Positions 9,026-17,623 are shown, counted from the stretch's first letter. The stretch is 64,000 bases of DNA from Enterobacter genomosp. O (GCF_001022965.1 NZ_LECZ01000027.1:62001-126000); one strand, 5' to 3'. Numbers and translations: made by a program. The notes: generated by a model from the sequence alone, not told the origin.

Positions 9026-10486
9026 TTACAGCAACGGACTAAAGAAGTAAAACAGTCGTTCGGCAATTCTCTGCCACAGCGGACGTTTTACCCACAGTCT
9101 GGCATCCAGCAGCCGCGAGCGGGAGATATAATCATCCTGCACCGCCGCAAGATCGCCGCCAAAGCCGGCATCATCAATCACCAGCGTGATTTCAAAGTTT
9201 AGCCACAGGCTACGCATATCCAGGTTGACCGTCCCCACCAGGCTTAGCTCACCGTCGACGAGAACGCTCTTGGTGTGGAGCAAGCCGCCCTCAAACTGGT
9301 AAATCTTCACCCCCGCGGCCAGCAGTTCGCTAAAGAATGCACGGCTGGCCCAGCCCACCAGAAGGGAGTCATTTTTGCGTGGCAAAATGATGCTCACATC
9401 GACGCCGCGCTGCGCGGCGGTGCAGATTGCGTGCAGAAGATCGTCGCTGGGGACAAAGTAGGGCGTTGTCATGATCAGATATTCACGCGCCGAGTACGTT
9501 GCCGTCAGCAGCGCCTGATGGATCAAATCTTCCGGGAAGCCCGGCCCGGAGGCAATGGTATGAATAGTGTGACCGCTGGCCTCCTCAAACGGCATAATAT
9601 TGCCGTCCGGCGGCGGCGGCAGAATACGCTTGCCGGTCTCTATCTCCCAGTCGCAGGAGTAGACGATGCCCATCGAGGTGGCAATCGGCCCCTCCATGCG
9701 CGCCATCAAATCCACCCACTGGCCAACGCCCGAGTCCTGCTTGAAGAAGCGCGGGTCAACCATGTTCATGCTGCCGGTGTAGGCAATATAGTTATCGATC
9801 ATGACCATCTTGCGATGCTGGCGGAGATCCATCCTGCGCAGAAATACGCGCAGGAGATTCACCTTCAGCGCCTCTACCACTTCGATACCGGCATTGCGCA
9901 TCATGCCCGCCCACGGGCTACGGAAGAACGCCACGCTGCCCGCGGAGTCAAGCATCAGGCGGCAATGAATGCCACGCCGTGCTGCCGCCATCAGCGATTC
10001 AGCGACCTGGTCGGCCATGCCGCCGGGTTGCCAGATGTAGAAGACCATCTCGATATTATGGCGGGCCAGCTGGATATCGCGGATTAACGCCTGCATGACG
10101 TCGTCGGACGAGGTCAGGAGCTGGAGCTGATTGCCTTTTACGCCACCAATCCCCTGGCGCAGCTCGCAGAGCTTAAATAATGAGGAGGCGACGCTGCTGT
10201 TCTCCTCGGCAAAGATATGTTTGCAGGCTTTAAGGTCGTGGAGCCACTTCGCGGTCGAAGGCCACATGGCGCGGGCCCGCTCGGCGCGGCGTTTACCCAG
10301 ATGAAGCTCACCGAAAGAGAGATAGGCAATAATTCCCACCAGCGGCAGGATGTAGATTATCAGAAGCCAGGCCATGGCAGAGGGTACGGCTCTGCGCTTC
10401 ATCAGGATGCGTAATGTCACACCCGCGATTAACAGCCAGTATCCCAAAATGACCAGCCAACTCACCACGGTGTAGAAGGTTGTCAT
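9026..10486 (-). CDS. clsA: Cardiolipin synthase A
   Basis: The 486-residue membrane enzyme condenses two phosphatidylglycerol molecules to cardiolipin and glycerol. Two N-terminal helices (about 3-25 and 38-58) are followed by two phospholipase-D modules, each with an HKD motif: HRKMVMID with the GSMN tail near residue 224, and HTKSVLVD with GTVNLD near 405. The length equals that of E. coli ClsA. It is divergent from yciY and upstream of yciU. Both catalytic motifs are intact, so the enzyme should be active. Confidence 0.96.
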   Translation of the reverse strand: MTTFYTVVSWLVILGYWLLIAGVTLRILMKRRAVPSAMAWLLIIYILPLVGIIAYLSFGELHLGKRRAERARAMWPSTAKWLHDLKACKHIFAEENSSVASSLFKLCELRQGIGGVKGNQLQLLTSSDDVMQALIRDIQLARHNIEMVFYIWQPGGMADQVAESLMAAARRGIHCRLMLDSAGSVAFFRSPWAGMMRNAGIEVVEALKVNLLRVFLRRMDLRQHRKMVMIDNYIAYTGSMNMVDPRFFKQDSGVGQWVDLMARMEGPIATSMGIVYSCDWEIETGKRILPPPPDGNIMPFEEASGHTIHTIASGPGFPEDLIHQALLTATYSAREYLIMTTPYFVPSDDLLHAICTAAQRGVDVSIILPRKNDSLLVGWASRAFFSELLAAGVKIYQFEGGLLHTKSVLVDGELSLVGTVNLDMRSLWLNFEITLVIDDAGFGGDLAAVQDDYISRSRLLDARLWVKRPLWQRIAERLFYFFSPLL

Positions 10487-10644
10487 AGGTAAAAAAATCC
10501 TTTTGAAAGCGTATTGTTAAGAGTGTACGCATCAGGATTCATCTGGCAAATAAAAACGCCAGGTAAAAGCGCTGGTTTGCTGACGGGTTGGGTTTATAAT
10601 GGCCTTTCTTTAAGAGAAAAAGTGTTAGAGAAAGAGTTGTAAAC

Positions 10645-10818
10645 ATGAAGCGCAGTAGAACAGAAGTAGGGCGCTGGCGCATGTTGCGACAGGTGAGTCG
10701 TCGCAAGGCTCGTTGGCTGGAAGCACAATCCCGCCGCAATATGCGTATTCACGCCATCAGAAAATGTGGATTGACCAGACACCGTAACGCGTTGCTGTTC
10801 GCAGTCCAGGATATCTGA
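10645..10818 (+). CDS. yciY: Small basic protein YciY
   Basis: This 57-codon frame encodes a highly basic peptide starting MKRSRTEVGRWRMLRQ and containing SRRNMRIHAIRKC. It matches E. coli YciY in length, sequence and position next to clsA. About a third of the residues are Arg or Lys and no membrane segment is present. Its role is unknown; the composition would suit binding to nucleic acid, but that is a guess. The ribosome site is AAAGAG. A terminator follows ten bases after the stop. Confidence 0.88.
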   Translation: MKRSRTEVGRWRMLRQVSRRKARWLEAQSRRNMRIHAIRKCGLTRHRNALLFAVQDI

Positions 10819-10826
10819 GAACCATG

Positions 10827-10856
10827 AGGGCACCGTAATGGTGCCCACTGTTTTTA
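10827..10856 (+). terminator. Rho-independent terminator of yciY
   Basis: GGGCACC and GGTGCCC pair around GTAAT, followed by ACTGTTTTTA. Confidence 0.75.
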
Positions 10857-10926
10857 TAGCGTCTGATTTTTGGGAATAGCGTATTTGCAGCGATATTCCC
10901 GTTGTGTTTAGCAAAAGGAGGGAGAA

Positions 10927-11562
10927 GTGTTTGCGGAGTTTGGTGTACTGAATTTCTGGACGTACGTTGTCGGCGCCTTTTTTATCGTGCTGGTGCCGGG
11001 GCCAAATACCCTGTTTGTGCTGAAAACCGGGATCGGTCACGGCGTTAAAAAAGGCTATCTCGCCGCGACAGGGGTATTTATCGGCGATGCGGTACTGATG
11101 TTTCTGGCCTGGGCGGGCGTGGCTGCGTTAATCCAGACCACCCCGGTGCTATTTAATATCGTACGTTATCTCGGCGCTTTCTATCTGCTGTGGCTGGGCG
11201 GTAAAATGCTCTGGTCGGTCATCACCCGGCAGAATCATGCTCACGAGAGCGGAACCGAACCTGCCAGCGCAATCATGAAACGCTCGCTGGTATTAAGCCT
11301 GACGAATCCAAAAGCGATTCTGTTCTACGTATCGTTTTTCGTTCAGTTTATTGACGTGAATGCTGAGAACACAGGTACCTCTTTCCTGATCCTCGCTACC
11401 ACGCTTGAACTGATTAGCTTTATGTATATGAGCTTCCTGATCTTCTCCGGCGCGTTTGTGACGCGTTATCTGAAAACCAAAAAGAAACTGGCAAAGCTGG
11501 GGAACGGGCTGATAGGGCTGCTGTTTGTCGGGTTTGCGGCGAGGCTAGCGTCGCTACATTGA
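10927..11562 (+). CDS. leuE: Leucine efflux protein LeuE (LysE/RhtB family)
   Basis: The 211-residue inner membrane protein of the LysE/RhtB exporter family carries the family start [20 protein letters not shown] and [20 protein letters not shown] near residues 122-141. It agrees closely with E. coli LeuE (YeaS), which exports leucine and some other hydrophobic amino acids using the proton gradient. The start is GTG, 7 bp after a strong AAAGGAGGG. In E. coli leuE lies elsewhere on the chromosome, so its place here between yciY and the regulator is a lineage difference. The neighbouring MarR-GNAT gene is a possible, unproven regulator. Confidence 0.9.
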   Translation: MFAEFGVLNFWTYVVGAFFIVLVPGPNTLFVLKTGIGHGVKKGYLAATGVFIGDAVLMFLAWAGVAALIQTTPVLFNIVRYLGAFYLLWLGGKMLWSVITRQNHAHESGTEPASAIMKRSLVLSLTNPKAILFYVSFFVQFIDVNAENTGTSFLILATTLELISFMYMSFLIFSGAFVTRYLKTKKKLAKLGNGLIGLLFVGFAARLASLH

Positions 11563-11569
11563 TTGAATG

Positions 11570-11594
11570 AAAGGCTCCTGCGGGAGCCTTTTTA
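11570..11594 (+). terminator. Rho-independent terminator of leuE
   Basis: AAGGCTCC and GGAGCCTT pair around TGCG and are followed by TTT. It separates leuE from the promoter of the next gene. Confidence 0.85.
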
Positions 11595-11601
11595 ATTCTG
11601 T

Positions 11602-11630
11602 TTGACAGCCCCTCACTATTTAGTTGTATA
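11602..11630 (+). promoter_or_regulatory. Sigma-70 promoter of the MarR-GNAT gene
   Basis: A perfect -35 box TTGACA (11602-11607) is followed after 17 bp by TGTATA (11625-11630). The start of transcription would fall near 11637, leaving a leader of about 20 bases. Confidence 0.75.
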
Positions 11631-11650
11631 GTACAACTAAATAGTGAGGG
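11610..11650 (+). promoter_or_regulatory. 41-bp perfect palindrome, probable operator of the MarR-GNAT gene
   Basis: Arms CCCTCACTATTTAGTTGTA and its exact complement flank a TAG centre. The repeat covers the spacer, the -10 box, the start of transcription and the GAGGG ribosome site, six bases before the ATG. MarR proteins bind such dyads and usually repress their own gene. A bound dimer here would block polymerase, and the RNA arm could also hide the ribosome site. Which protein binds is inferred from adjacency. Confidence 0.75.
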
Positions 11651-11656
11651 CATAAC

Positions 11657-12610
11657 ATGCACACCGAAAACCCCGTAGTCAGCGTTATCCGTAGTTCCTC
11701 GCGTCTGATGGTGCGAGAGTTAGGCTTTATGGCGTCCACTCTGGCCTCAACCCATTACTCACCCTCGGCCGTGCACACCCTCGTCGAAATCGCATTGCGC
11801 AAGGAGATGACGGCGGGTCAACTGGTGCAGCTGCTGGGTCTGGAAAAGTCCAGCGTCAGCCGAATGCTGGCTCGCCTGATTGCCGCGGGTGAACTGGAAG
11901 AGGTGGTCTCCACTGACGATGCCAGAGCAAAATGTCTCAGGTTGACTGCGAAAGGCCATGAGACGGTCAAAAAAATTAATACCTACAGCAACGAGCGAGT
12001 TGTCTCAGCGATAAAGTCCCTGAAGCCCGCTCAGCAGCAAACCATCTCTCAGGGATTATCCCTTTACGCCAACGCGCTGCTGGCGTGTCGTGAGACGACT
12101 GTCGATACCCGCCCCGACGAGCTTAAGATTGTGCAGGGTTATCTACCCGGCATGATTGGCCGCATTGCAGAAATGCACGGGTGCTATTACGCCCGAGAGC
12201 ATAATTTTGGTCGTTTCTTTGAGGCCAAAGTGGCCGCAGGTCTGGCTGAGTTTAGTGGTCGGCTGGACAAACCCTGTAACCAGATCTGGCTGGCGGTGAT
12301 GAACGACAGGATCGTGGGGTCGGTGGCAATCGATGGCGAGGACTTAGTACAGGGCGAAGCCCACCTGCGCTGGTTTATTATCGACGACGGCTGTCGGGGC
12401 CATGGCGCGGGAAAAAAATTACTCACCGAAGCCATGCGTTTTTGCGACAGCGTCGGGTTTTCAGCCGTGCATCTCTGGACGTTTAACAAGCTGACCACAG
12501 CCCGGCGGCTGTACGAATCGTTTGGGTTTACGCTAGTGAAAGAGTGGGAAGGCGACCAGTGGGGAAGCCTTATGACGGAGCAGCAGTTTACCCGGCACAG
12601 AGACGCGTAG
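11657..12610 (+). CDS. Fused MarR-type transcription regulator and GNAT acetyltransferase
   Basis: The 317-residue protein has an N-terminal winged-helix MarR domain (about 1-150; MTAGQLVQLLGLEKSSVSRM is the recognition-helix region and STDDARAKCLRLTAKGHE the wing) and a C-terminal GNAT domain (about 155-310; acetyl-CoA loop DDGCRGHGAGKKLLTEAMRF and LYESFGFTLVKEW). Such fusions regulate genes and acetylate small molecules or proteins; neither the target nor the substrate is known. The large palindrome over its promoter suggests autoregulation. The upstream leuE gene could be a regulated neighbour. I do not know a gene symbol. Confidence 0.88.
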   Translation: MHTENPVVSVIRSSSRLMVRELGFMASTLASTHYSPSAVHTLVEIALRKEMTAGQLVQLLGLEKSSVSRMLARLIAAGELEEVVSTDDARAKCLRLTAKGHETVKKINTYSNERVVSAIKSLKPAQQQTISQGLSLYANALLACRETTVDTRPDELKIVQGYLPGMIGRIAEMHGCYYAREHNFGRFFEAKVAAGLAEFSGRLDKPCNQIWLAVMNDRIVGSVAIDGEDLVQGEAHLRWFIIDDGCRGHGAGKKLLTEAMRFCDSVGFSAVHLWTFNKLTTARRLYESFGFTLVKEWEGDQWGSLMTEQQFTRHRDA

Positions 12611-12619
12611 CCGCCGCCA

Positions 12620-12642
12620 TAAAAAAGGCTCCTTTCGGAGCC
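12620..12642 (-). terminator. Terminator of yciI (minus strand)
   Basis: Read on the minus strand, GGCTCC and GGAGCC pair around GAAA and end in TTTTTT. It lies just past the stop of the converging MarR-GNAT gene. Confidence 0.8.
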
Positions 12643-12650
12643 GCCTGGTA

Positions 12651-12947
12651 TCAGAACACTTTCTTATACGGTCGAACCGTCACCTTCGCATACACGCCCG
12701 CAGCAACGTACGGGTCAGCGTCAGCCCAGGCCTGAGCGGCTTCCTGGGATTCAAACTCAGCAATGACCGTGGAGCCCGAAAAACCAGCGGCACCCGGATC
12801 ATTGCTGTCTACAGCAGGCATTGGGCCAGCGGTCAGTAACCGGCCTTCATCCTGGAGCAACTGCAAACGCGCGAGGTGGGCAGGGCGAACAGACTGGCGT
12901 TTTGCGAGTGAATCAGCAACATCTTCAGAGTAAATCACGTAAAACAC
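12651..12947 (-). CDS. yciI: YciI-like protein
   Basis: The 98-residue single-domain protein of the YCII family has the characteristic [20 protein letters not shown] and [20 protein letters not shown]. The fold is a ferredoxin-like dimer with a conserved His-Asp pair (H24 in RPAH); a hydrolase function has been proposed for relatives but not shown. The start is GTG with AAGGAG upstream. It faces tonB across a shared 220-bp promoter region, the same arrangement as in E. coli. Confidence 0.93.
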   Translation of the reverse strand: MFYVIYSEDVADSLAKRQSVRPAHLARLQLLQDEGRLLTAGPMPAVDSNDPGAAGFSGSTVIAEFESQEAAQAWADADPYVAAGVYAKVTVRPYKKVF

Positions 12948-13101
12948 GGCGAAGCTCCTTAACCGGTAAAAGTGTCAGTTACGTTATGTGAAAGGGCAAA
13001 CGACTGCAATGTAAAATAAAAACAATGTTAATGTCCTGATCTGAATGCGCTTTTTTTGGCCTCTTATGCGCTAAAGTTGCGCCAGAGCAAAGTGTCTTAT
13101 T

Positions 13102-13120
13102 GAATATGATTGCTATTTGC
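13102..13120. promoter_or_regulatory. Fur-box-like site upstream of tonB
   Basis: GAATATGATTGCTATTTGC resembles the GATAAT repeats of the Fur box and is nearly identical to the remembered sequence upstream of E. coli tonB, which Fur represses when iron is plentiful. Assignment rests on similarity and position. Confidence 0.5.
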
Positions 13121-13167
13121 ATTTAAAATCAGTGTTCGGTTTTTTAACGTTGATGATTATGACTTCG

Positions 13168-13890
13168 ATGACCCTTGATTTACCTCGCCGCTTTCCCTGG
13201 CCGACGCTGCTTTCCGTCGTGATTCACGGTGCCGTTGTGGCGGGTTTGCTGTATACCTCGGTTCATCAGGTTATTGAAATGCCAGCACCCGCGCAGCCGA
13301 TTTCGGTGACGATGGTATCGCCAGCGGATCTCGAACCTCCGCAGGTTGCACCTCCGCCGCCACAGCCGGTTGCTGAGCCGGAGCCAGAACCCGAACCCGT
13401 TCCGGAGCCGCCGAAGGAAGCCCCGGTGGTTATCCATAAACCTGAACCGAAGCCAAAACCTAAGCCGAAGCCAAAGCCGGTCAAGAAGGTCGAGGAACGT
13501 CCGAAACGCGAGGAGCGTCCGGTTGAACCGCGCGCGACCCAGCCGGTTGAAAATGCAGCGCCTTCACGTCCGGTGATGAACAATACGGCAACGACCGCAA
13601 AGCCGACGGTAACCGCGCCAGCGGGTCCGCGGGCCCTGAGCCGCAATCAGCCTCAGTATCCGCCTCGCGCTCAGATGTTGCGCATTGAAGGCCGCGTGCG
13701 GGTGAAGTTTGACGTCACGGCGGAGGGTCGCGTTGATAACGTGGAAATCTTGTCTGCTCAACCGTCTAATATGTTTGAGCGAGATGTGAAAACGGCTATG
13801 CGCAAATGGCGTTATGAGCCCGGCAAGCCTGGTAATGGGCTGATAGTGAACATTGTTTTCCGCCTGAACGGCGGGGCGCAGATGGAATGA
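13168..13890 (+). CDS. tonB: Energy-transducing protein TonB
   Basis: The 240-residue protein has an N-terminal signal-anchor (LLSVVIHGAVVAGLLYTSV, about 13-31) with the essential His, a long proline-rich spacer with an EP-repeat block followed by a KP-repeat block (about 70-110) and a C-terminal beta domain with QPQYPPRAQMLRIEGRVRVK and MRKWRYEPGKPGNG. With ExbB/ExbD it uses the proton gradient to open outer-membrane receptors for siderophores and vitamin B12. I start at MTLDLPRR as in E. coli; an ATG three codons earlier is possible. A Fur-like site lies upstream. Confidence 0.96.
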   Translation: MTLDLPRRFPWPTLLSVVIHGAVVAGLLYTSVHQVIEMPAPAQPISVTMVSPADLEPPQVAPPPPQPVAEPEPEPEPVPEPPKEAPVVIHKPEPKPKPKPKPKPVKKVEERPKREERPVEPRATQPVENAAPSRPVMNNTATTAKPTVTAPAGPRALSRNQPQYPPRAQMLRIEGRVRVKFDVTAEGRVDNVEILSAQPSNMFERDVKTAMRKWRYEPGKPGNGLIVNIVFRLNGGAQME

Positions 13891-13919
13891 AAAAAGCCTC
13901 CTGATGGAGGCTTTTTTTT
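13889..13919. terminator. Bidirectional terminator between tonB and yciA
   Basis: AAAAAAGCCTCC, loop TGAT, then GGAGGCTTTTTTTT, just past tonB and 10 bp from the yciA stop. Confidence 0.9.
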
Positions 13920-13928
13920 GCCTGTCGA

Positions 13929-14324
13929 TCAGGCCTGCGGAAGCTGACGAGGTTTACCCTCGCTGTCCACTGCGACATAAATAAACAGTGCTTCAGTGGC
14001 CTTGTAGCGCTGTCCAATCGGCTCAGAAGAGACTTTTTTGACCCATACTTCTATGTTGATTGAAATAGAGGTATTGCCGCGCTTGACGCAGCGCGCGTAG
14101 CAGCAAACCACATCACCCACCGCAACCGGGCGCAGGAAGGTCATGCCATCCACCCTCACGGTGACCACACGCCCATGGGCGATCTCTTTTGCCAGAATTG
14201 CGCCGCCCATATCCATCTGCGACATCAGCCAGCCGCCAAAAATATCGCCATTGGCATTGGTGTCAGCGGGCATTGCCAGTGTGCGTAAAACCAGTTCGCC
14301 CTGAGGGGCGTTAGTTGTTGTCAT
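13929..14324 (-). CDS. yciA: Acyl-CoA thioesterase YciA
   Basis: The 131-residue hotdog-fold thioesterase contains MPADTNANGDIFGGWLMSQMDMGGA, in which Asn-Gly-Asp-Ile-Phe-Gly-Gly is the catalytic and dimer motif of the YciA family. It hydrolyses a broad range of short to long acyl-CoAs in the cytoplasm. It is the last of the minus-strand cluster ykgJ-like, yciC, yciB, yciA. All of these but the first are conserved here in E. coli, and YciA may act beside the membrane proteins YciB and YciC. The length and start are normal. Confidence 0.94.
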   Translation of the reverse strand: MTTTNAPQGELVLRTLAMPADTNANGDIFGGWLMSQMDMGGAILAKEIAHGRVVTVRVDGMTFLRPVAVGDVVCCYARCVKRGNTSISINIEVWVKKVSSEPIGQRYKATEALFIYVAVDSEGKPRQLPQA

Positions 14325-14428
14325 TGTTTTAACTCGTAACGGAAGACTTCAGGCGGGATGCTACTATGATTTCGAGGCGGAGAGAATAGACCAGAACGCC
14401 TGTCGTTAACGTCCTGGTCAGTCATTAA

Positions 14429-14968
14429 TCAGTGCTTGTCGTCCTGCGGCATGTGGCGATAGATATATACGCCGCTTAACAGCGTGAAGATAAGCGTCAG
14501 CGCGGTCAGGCCGAAGACCTTAAAGTTGACCCAGATATTCTGCGGCAGCCAGAAGGCGATATAGATGTTGGCGAGGCCGCAGAGAATAAAGAAGACCGCC
14601 CAGGCGATATTCAGACGCGACCAGACTTCCTGAGGCAGGGTCAGCTCCTTGCCCAGCATGCGCTGGATCAGCGGCTTTTTCATTACCCACTGGCTGATTA
14701 GCAATGCACCCGCAAACAGCGCGTAAATCACGGTCACTTTCCACTTAATAAATTCATCGTTGTGGAAGAACAGAGTAAGCCCGCCGAACACGGCGACCAG
14801 GACGAACGTTATCAGCGCCATTTTTTCGACTTTACGATAGCGAACCCAGCTGTAGATCAGTACAACAGCGGTCGCAACGATCAGTGCAGTGGTCGCGGCA
14901 TAAATGTCATACAGCTTATAAAAAGCAAAAAAGACCACGAGCGGTAAAAAATCAAGAAACTGCTTCAT
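14429..14968 (-). CDS. yciB: Inner membrane septation protein YciB (IspZ)
   Basis: The 179-residue protein has five predicted membrane helices and starts [20 protein letters not shown]. It corresponds to YciB/IspA of enterobacteria, needed for normal septation in Shigella and for envelope integrity in E. coli, where it interacts with elongation and division proteins. Loss together with yciC alters the balance of phospholipid and envelope synthesis, according to published work I recall only in outline. The stop is about 100 bp upstream of yciA and the genes probably share transcripts. Confidence 0.93.
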   Translation of the reverse strand: MKQFLDFLPLVVFFAFYKLYDIYAATTALIVATAVVLIYSWVRYRKVEKMALITFVLVAVFGGLTLFFHNDEFIKWKVTVIYALFAGALLISQWVMKKPLIQRMLGKELTLPQEVWSRLNIAWAVFFILCGLANIYIAFWLPQNIWVNFKVFGLTALTLIFTLLSGVYIYRHMPQDDKH

Positions 14969-15023
14969 TCTGTGATTCCATCTTCTGAGCGGGGCGGGAG
15001 ACAGCGATGTCCCCGCCTCAGGA

Positions 15024-15767
15024 TTACTGACGAATTAACATATACAGGCGGAACAGGTAGACCAGCAGTACCGCTGAAATCAGATTGCTCAGCGTATTCG
15101 CCACCACTGCGCCAACGTTTGGCGTCAATACCGCAAAATTCGGTGCAAACAGTAACAGGAGCGTTTTGGCGAGCAGCCAGCCGATCACGGCGGGAGCCAC
15201 AAGACGCATATTAGCCCATGCCAGTCTGATGCTGCTGCGCATCGCGGTAAAAATACCCATTTTGTCCTGCACAACCATGACCGGGGCAAAGGAGAGCACG
15301 ATAGCCAGTAACACACCCGGCACCACGACCAGCATAATCCCCATTTGCACCAGCAGGGTGGTTAAAAAGATCAGGATAAACAGCTTAGGTAAGACCGGCG
15401 CGCTGGCACCAATCGCCCGTAAGGCGCTGACCCGATGACCCGCCGATACCAGTTGAATCATCAGTAAAACTCCGCCCGCCAGAACCGCATTACCAATAAG
15501 GCCTGAGAACGTGGATGCAGCAGAGGCCCGCAGCAGAATCTGCTGCTGCTCCGGCGTCATGTTTTGCACCAGCTCAAACAACCCCACGCTTCCCGCAAGA
15601 TGGTCGCCCTGGCTCAGGCTGGCAATCTGTTCTTCACTCGGTGAGAACGCATGACCCAGCACCACCGTGATAAAGGCGCAAAGCAACGCGATCAGTAAAA
15701 AGGTTATGAACTGATTGCGGAAAAAGTTTCCCGTGTCACGGTAGACAGACTTCGCCGTGATAGACAT
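15024..15767 (-). CDS. yciC: UPF0259 membrane protein YciC
   Basis: The 247-residue protein begins [20 protein letters not shown] and has five to six hydrophobic segments. It matches E. coli YciC along its length, so I start at the ATG complement of 15765-15767, preceded by AAGGAGAG, and discard an 86-codon upstream extension that overlaps the next gene. It works with YciB in maintaining the inner membrane; the biochemical activity is not known. It sits between the cysteine-cluster gene and yciB on the same strand. Confidence 0.93.
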   Translation of the reverse strand: MSITAKSVYRDTGNFFRNQFITFLLIALLCAFITVVLGHAFSPSEEQIASLSQGDHLAGSVGLFELVQNMTPEQQQILLRASAASTFSGLIGNAVLAGGVLLMIQLVSAGHRVSALRAIGASAPVLPKLFILIFLTTLLVQMGIMLVVVPGVLLAIVLSFAPVMVVQDKMGIFTAMRSSIRLAWANMRLVAPAVIGWLLAKTLLLLFAPNFAVLTPNVGAVVANTLSNLISAVLLVYLFRLYMLIRQ

Positions 15768-15792
15768 GCACTCTCCTTGAGTATTGCAGGTG

Positions 15793-16197
15793 TTAATTAG
15801 CCGGCAATTGTACACCGGATGCGCCTGCTGTGGCAGCATCAAGGCTTGTATGGAAAAGCATATCTTTGTAAAGCGGCGGTAATCCAACGCGCGCCCGGGC
15901 GCGATTGCAGGATTCATTGACCTGCCCATCTTCTCCCGACATGGCAAATTCCCGGCACGGGCTGGGACGATCCTCATAGATAGAACACCGGGTAGAAACC
16001 CCGGGCTCACCCTGTAGCGCCGCACAGCGGACCTGTTTTTGGTTCGTGCCGCTCATGCAGCGCAGAAAAGGCGTTAGCGGCTCTGTGAGATGAACCGGAA
16101 CGGTACCGCCGCCATCGCTGGCTTCGGCCCAGTAGAAAGAGACTCGAAAATACGCACAACAGGCTCCGCACGTCATGCACGGTTTTTTATCACTCAT
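15793..16197 (-). CDS. YkgJ-family cysteine-cluster protein
   Basis: The 134-residue protein carries [17 protein letters not shown] near the start, then [27 protein letters not shown] and ESCNRAR, the cysteine pattern of the YkgJ/UPF0153 family. These proteins are thought to bind zinc or an iron-sulfur cluster, but no activity is established. It is 25 bp upstream of yciC on the same strand and probably transcribed with it, although E. coli K-12 has no such gene here. The start ATG is followed by [10 protein letters not shown]. Confidence 0.8.
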   Translation of the reverse strand: MSDKKPCMTCGACCAYFRVSFYWAEASDGGGTVPVHLTEPLTPFLRCMSGTNQKQVRCAALQGEPGVSTRCSIYEDRPSPCREFAMSGEDGQVNESCNRARARVGLPPLYKDMLFHTSLDAATAGASGVQLPAN

Positions 16198-16400
16198 GGC
16201 ACACCTGCAAATGAAGAACGCATCAAATCAACTTGTGAGAGCGCTAAATTATCCAGCCGCCATAGGAAGAGCAAGAGGGGGAAATGAGAAAATTTTGTAA
16301 CTGTGAAATGCCAAAAATTGACATGGAAACAACTTATTGCTTTGCGATGCGCCACAAAAAATTAACCCAGATCAATGAATGTTAACTTACTGGTTTTAAT

Positions 16401-16419
16401 GTGATCTGTGGCAGATCAC
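16401..16419. promoter_or_regulatory. Palindromic operator-like site upstream of ompW
   Basis: GTGATCTG-TGG-CAGATCAC is a perfect 8-bp dyad with a 3-bp centre. A -10-like TATATT lies at 16438-16443 with no good -35 box, so the dyad would be centred near -40, a common activator position. Spacing fits neither the CRP (6-bp gap) nor the FNR (4-bp gap) consensus. The protein that reads it is unknown. Confidence 0.5.
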
Positions 16420-16479
16420 TTATTACTCATTTGTGAGTATATTCTCACCCGCGATTAAAACCACAACGATGGAGCGGAT

Positions 16480-17112
16480 ATGAAAAAATTAGCGGTGGCA
16501 GCCCTTGTATTAAGCAGTCTCTCTGGCGGCGCGTATGCGCATGAAGCAGGCGAATTCTTTATTCGTGCCGGTTCGGCTACGGTTCGCCCAACTGAAGGGT
16601 CGGATGATGTACTGAAAATGGGCGGTTTTAACGTCAGTAATAACACCCAGCTAGGGTTAACCTTTACCTATATGGCGACGGATAACATTGGTGTTGAGCT
16701 TCTGGCCGCAACGCCTTTCCGTCATCGCGTAGGTCTTGGACCAACCGGTGATATCGCCACGGTGCATCATCTGCCGCCAACGCTGATGGCGCAGTGGTAC
16801 TTTGGTGACTCAAGCAGCAAGGTGCGTCCCTATATTGGCGCGGGTGTGAACTACACCACCTTCTTTGATGAGAAGTTTAACGATACCGGGAAAGAGGCCG
16901 GCCTGACCGATCTCAGCCTGAAAGATTCGTGGGGGATGGCAGGGCAGGTCGGACTGGATTATCTGATTAACCGCGACTGGTTAATTAACGCCTCCGTCTG
17001 GTATATGGATATTGATACCGATGTGCGCTTCAAGCATAACGGTGACCAGCAAAGCATCAACACGCGGCTGGATCCGTGGGTGTTTATGTTCTCTGCGGGT
17101 TATCGTTTCTGA
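16480..17112 (+). CDS. ompW: Outer membrane protein OmpW
   Basis: The 210-residue precursor has a signal peptide ending SGGAYA-HEAG (cleavage after residue 20). The mature part is an eight-strand beta barrel that ends with the outer-membrane signature FSAGYRF (terminal Phe). Typical segments are NNTQLGLTFTYMATDNIGVELLAA and GPTGDIATVHHLPPTLMAQWYF. OmpW forms a narrow hydrophobic channel and is linked to osmotic and oxidative stress, and to colicin S4 reception in E. coli. Upstream is an unusual palindrome; downstream is a strong terminator. Confidence 0.96.
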   Translation: MKKLAVAALVLSSLSGGAYAHEAGEFFIRAGSATVRPTEGSDDVLKMGGFNVSNNTQLGLTFTYMATDNIGVELLAATPFRHRVGLGPTGDIATVHHLPPTLMAQWYFGDSSSKVRPYIGAGVNYTTFFDEKFNDTGKEAGLTDLSLKDSWGMAGQVGLDYLINRDWLINASVWYMDIDTDVRFKHNGDQQSINTRLDPWVFMFSAGYRF

Positions 17113-17120
17113 TCTCCCGT

Positions 17121-17151
17121 CAAACTGGCCACGCGGTGGCCAGTTTGTTTT
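17121..17151. terminator. Terminator after ompW
   Basis: CAAACTGGCCAC and GTGGCCAGTTTG, a 12-bp perfect stem with a GCG loop, followed by TTTT. It also faces the converging gene at 17159. Confidence 0.85.
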
Positions 17152-17158
17152 GCACGCT

Positions 17159-17497
17159 TCAAAACGACGGATACACCGGTCGCTCATCAAGTTTTACGCA
17201 GTGCCTCAGGACCTTTTCCCCATCATATAAATAGCTGAAAGCGTCGCTGGACGTGGAATGGAAAAGAATATCGCCATTCGCAAACGGGATAATTTCGGTA
17301 TCTCCCGCGCGCTTGTGTCCCGCACCGGTTTCGAAATGACCGCGCCACCTTTCCTGCGTATGGTCGTAAACGTGCAGAATAATCTCGACGAGCCCTCTTT
17401 CCGGACAATTAAGGCGCAGGAAGGTAGATGAGAAATTCAGGGAGAGTGCGTGAAAGGGAATCAATAGGGTGAAAACCAGTAAAGCTCGTAAATACAT
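17159..17497 (-). CDS. Small secreted protein of unknown function
   Basis: The 112-residue product starts MYLRALLVFTLLIPFHALS, a clear Sec signal peptide. The mature domain of about 93 residues has two cysteines (LRLNCPERG and LRHCVKLDE) that could form a disulfide, and a predicted beta-rich pattern. I recognise no family. The ATG at 17497 lies 13 bases after AGGAGG; a TTG at 17500 has better spacing and would add one residue. It converges with ompW. Downstream of yedEF promoters nothing else shares its transcript. Confidence 0.65.
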   Translation of the reverse strand: MYLRALLVFTLLIPFHALSLNFSSTFLRLNCPERGLVEIILHVYDHTQERWRGHFETGAGHKRAGDTEIIPFANGDILFHSTSSDAFSYLYDGEKVLRHCVKLDERPVYPSF

Positions 17498-17597
17498 CAA
17501 ACCGCTAAAACCTCCTTTAAAAGGGATATAAGATTTTACTTAAGTCGAAGGTTTGGGTTTTGCCGTGGATCAAGACGCCTTACAATTCAAAGCGATA

Positions 17598-17620
17598 AAG
17601 GCCCCTTACGAGGCCTTCAG
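17598..17620 (-). terminator. Probable terminator of yedEF
   Basis: On the minus strand AAGGCC and GGCCTT pair around a short loop (TCGTAAGG) and are followed by TAT; the T-run is short, so it is a weak call. Confidence 0.45.
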
Positions 17621-17623
17621 CGA

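Noticed and set aside
16401-16419. CRP or FNR site at ompW
   Set aside because: The gap between half-sites is 11 or 9 bp, not the 6 or 4 bp of those consensus sites.
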